Part shown: positions 32,813 through 33,472 of the stretch, in pieces | Position numbering within the stretch: position 1 is the stretch's first letter | Layout of the letters: each line of letters starts with the position of its first letter | Assembly: GCA_002305545.1 (NCBI GenBank) | Contig: DBRG01000021.1 | Coordinates: 1-33,472 of the forward strand | DNA from: Bacteroidales bacterium UBA1374 | GTDB lineage: Bacteria; Bacteroidota; Bacteroidia; Bacteroidales; UBA932 | Direction of reading: 5' to 3' | Length of the DNA stretch: 33,472 bases | Position numbers and translations under genes: made by a program | The notes under the pieces: generated by a model | The model's database searches: none | Seen by the model: only the letters and a program-made list of their open reading frames with translations | What the model was told of the DNA's origin: nothing

Positions 32813-33053
32813 AGCAAGCCGTTTTTACAAGAACGTAGTATTTGCACAACTCATTCACCTCGACCTTTCATCCTTCACACAGATCATTTGTACACAGAAT
32901 AATCAAGGGGCAGACAGCTTTCTGGCATAGCGTTTTGATTTGATATCAGTAAATATTTGCAAATGAGCTGACTTTTTCCAAGTGAGAAATCAATGGGAAT
33001 TTTGATTTACATGGAGGGAAAAGCCCTATCATTATTTATCCAATTTTATTGCC
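32813..33053 (+). other. Intergenic region after the McrBC pair
   Basis: 241 bp without a convincing gene. It is AT-rich and no clear terminator or exact promoter consensus was seen. A short open frame from 32993 is in a different frame from the gene at 33054 and looks spurious. Confidence 0.4.
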
Positions 33054-33472
33054 ATGCACCAGAACCTACCGGAAGCCATCATTTACATTCCGCCCGGCAA
33101 CGAACGCCCGCACGACAAGGCGGTTGCATCGGAGTACCAATCTGCCTCCCAAGTTGTCTCGGCTCGCTTTCAGAAAGCCGGAATTCCTGTTGTGAATCTG
33201 TCCGATTTGCTGAGTGACGAACATTTGCCTCGGCTTATGGACTACCACCATCCCTACCTTGGGGATGAGTTTTTGAAAAAGCACTTTGCCGTCTCGGCCC
33301 AAAATCCTGTTTTGGTATATGCATCGGAGGATTTGAATGAGGTTCATGCTTTTGAACTTCAATCTCCGGAGCAGATCGATGAAATTTTTACAAAAGTACT
33401 TTTACTAAAAAATGGACCAAGGTATCGGGTTGCGCAAAGCGTCTTTAGCCTTGAAGCAGTTGACGAACCGAT
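33054..33472 (+). CDS. Unrecognised protein, cut by the window end (3' partial)
   Basis: The frame is open from 33006, with first ATG at 33054, and runs off the window after 139 codons without a stop. The protein begins MHQNLPEAIIYIPPGNERP and continues with SARFQKAGIPVVNLSDLL, HHPYLGDEFLKKHF and NPVLVYASEDLNEVHAFEL. It has no signal peptide or transmembrane segment and I do not recognise the family. It lies 241 bp after the DUF2357 nuclease on the same strand. It may be an unrelated gene or a third component of the restriction locus. Codon use looks native, and the local GCCTCGG word is typical of the window. Confidence 0.6.
   Translation, partial: MHQNLPEAIIYIPPGNERPHDKAVASEYQSASQVVSARFQKAGIPVVNLSDLLSDEHLPRLMDYHHPYLGDEFLKKHFAVSAQNPVLVYASEDLNEVHAFELQSPEQIDEIFTKVLLLKNGPRYRVAQSVFSLEAVDEP

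Overview
The window looks like Bacteroidota chromosome, probably Bacteroidales or Marinilabiliales, though I cannot name the species. The basis is lineage-typical families (DHCW-motif cupin, DUF3788, DUF3795, GHL10 lipoprotein, AAA/DUF4143 ATPase), several promoters of the TTTG-N19/20-TAnnTTTG type, and a general lack of Shine-Dalgarno sites. No tRNA, rRNA or CRISPR array was seen.

Layout. 0-1.3 kb: three REP-like hairpins with a 15-nt loop, followed by a frame-broken REP-associated tyrosine transposase (RAYT). 1.4-14 kb: ordinary metabolism. This holds an MFS transporter, 1-pyrroline-5-carboxylate dehydrogenase, a ModE-type regulator, an S41 peptidase, a SecD P1-head-like lipoprotein, AlkD-like DNA glycosylase and a GHL10 glycosidase-like lipoprotein. 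It also holds a compact lipid or peptide assembly unit: a stand-alone condensation-type acyltransferase translationally coupled to a FAAL-carrier-thioester-reductase protein. 14-19 kb: CPBP protease, a small membrane protein, then an intact RAYT flanked by tandem arrays of a second REP family. Four copies of a fixed-length (114-115 bp) bipartite REP element lie between the neighbouring genes, which are an alpha-galactosidase and a Cys-rich protein. 19-21.7 kb: MazG-like pyrophosphohydrolase followed by a three-domain protein (PD-(D/E)XK nuclease, DUF2075 helicase, S24 peptidase). 21.7-27.7 kb: a same-strand run of small accessory genes. It contains three GNATs, a VOC protein, a methyltransferase, DUF3795, an AAA/DUF4143 ATPase, a cupin, a YciI-like protein and DUF3788. 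27.8-32.8 kb: a two-gene McrBC-like type IV restriction system, then a gene cut by the window end.

How it fits together. Two unrelated REP/RAYT pairs, one apparently decaying and one apparently active, sit in one window. The second appears to have seeded 114-bp elements around nearby genes. Two candidate anti-phage modules (nuclease-helicase-S24 with MazG; McrB with a DUF2357 nuclease) bracket the accessory cluster, so 19-33 kb resembles a small defence or accessory island. The condensation plus FAAL-carrier-reductase pair has its own near-perfect promoter and could make a short reduced lipid or lipopeptide. Several minus-strand genes carry in-frame low-complexity tandem repeats, and the word GCCGAGG is strongly over-represented on both strands.
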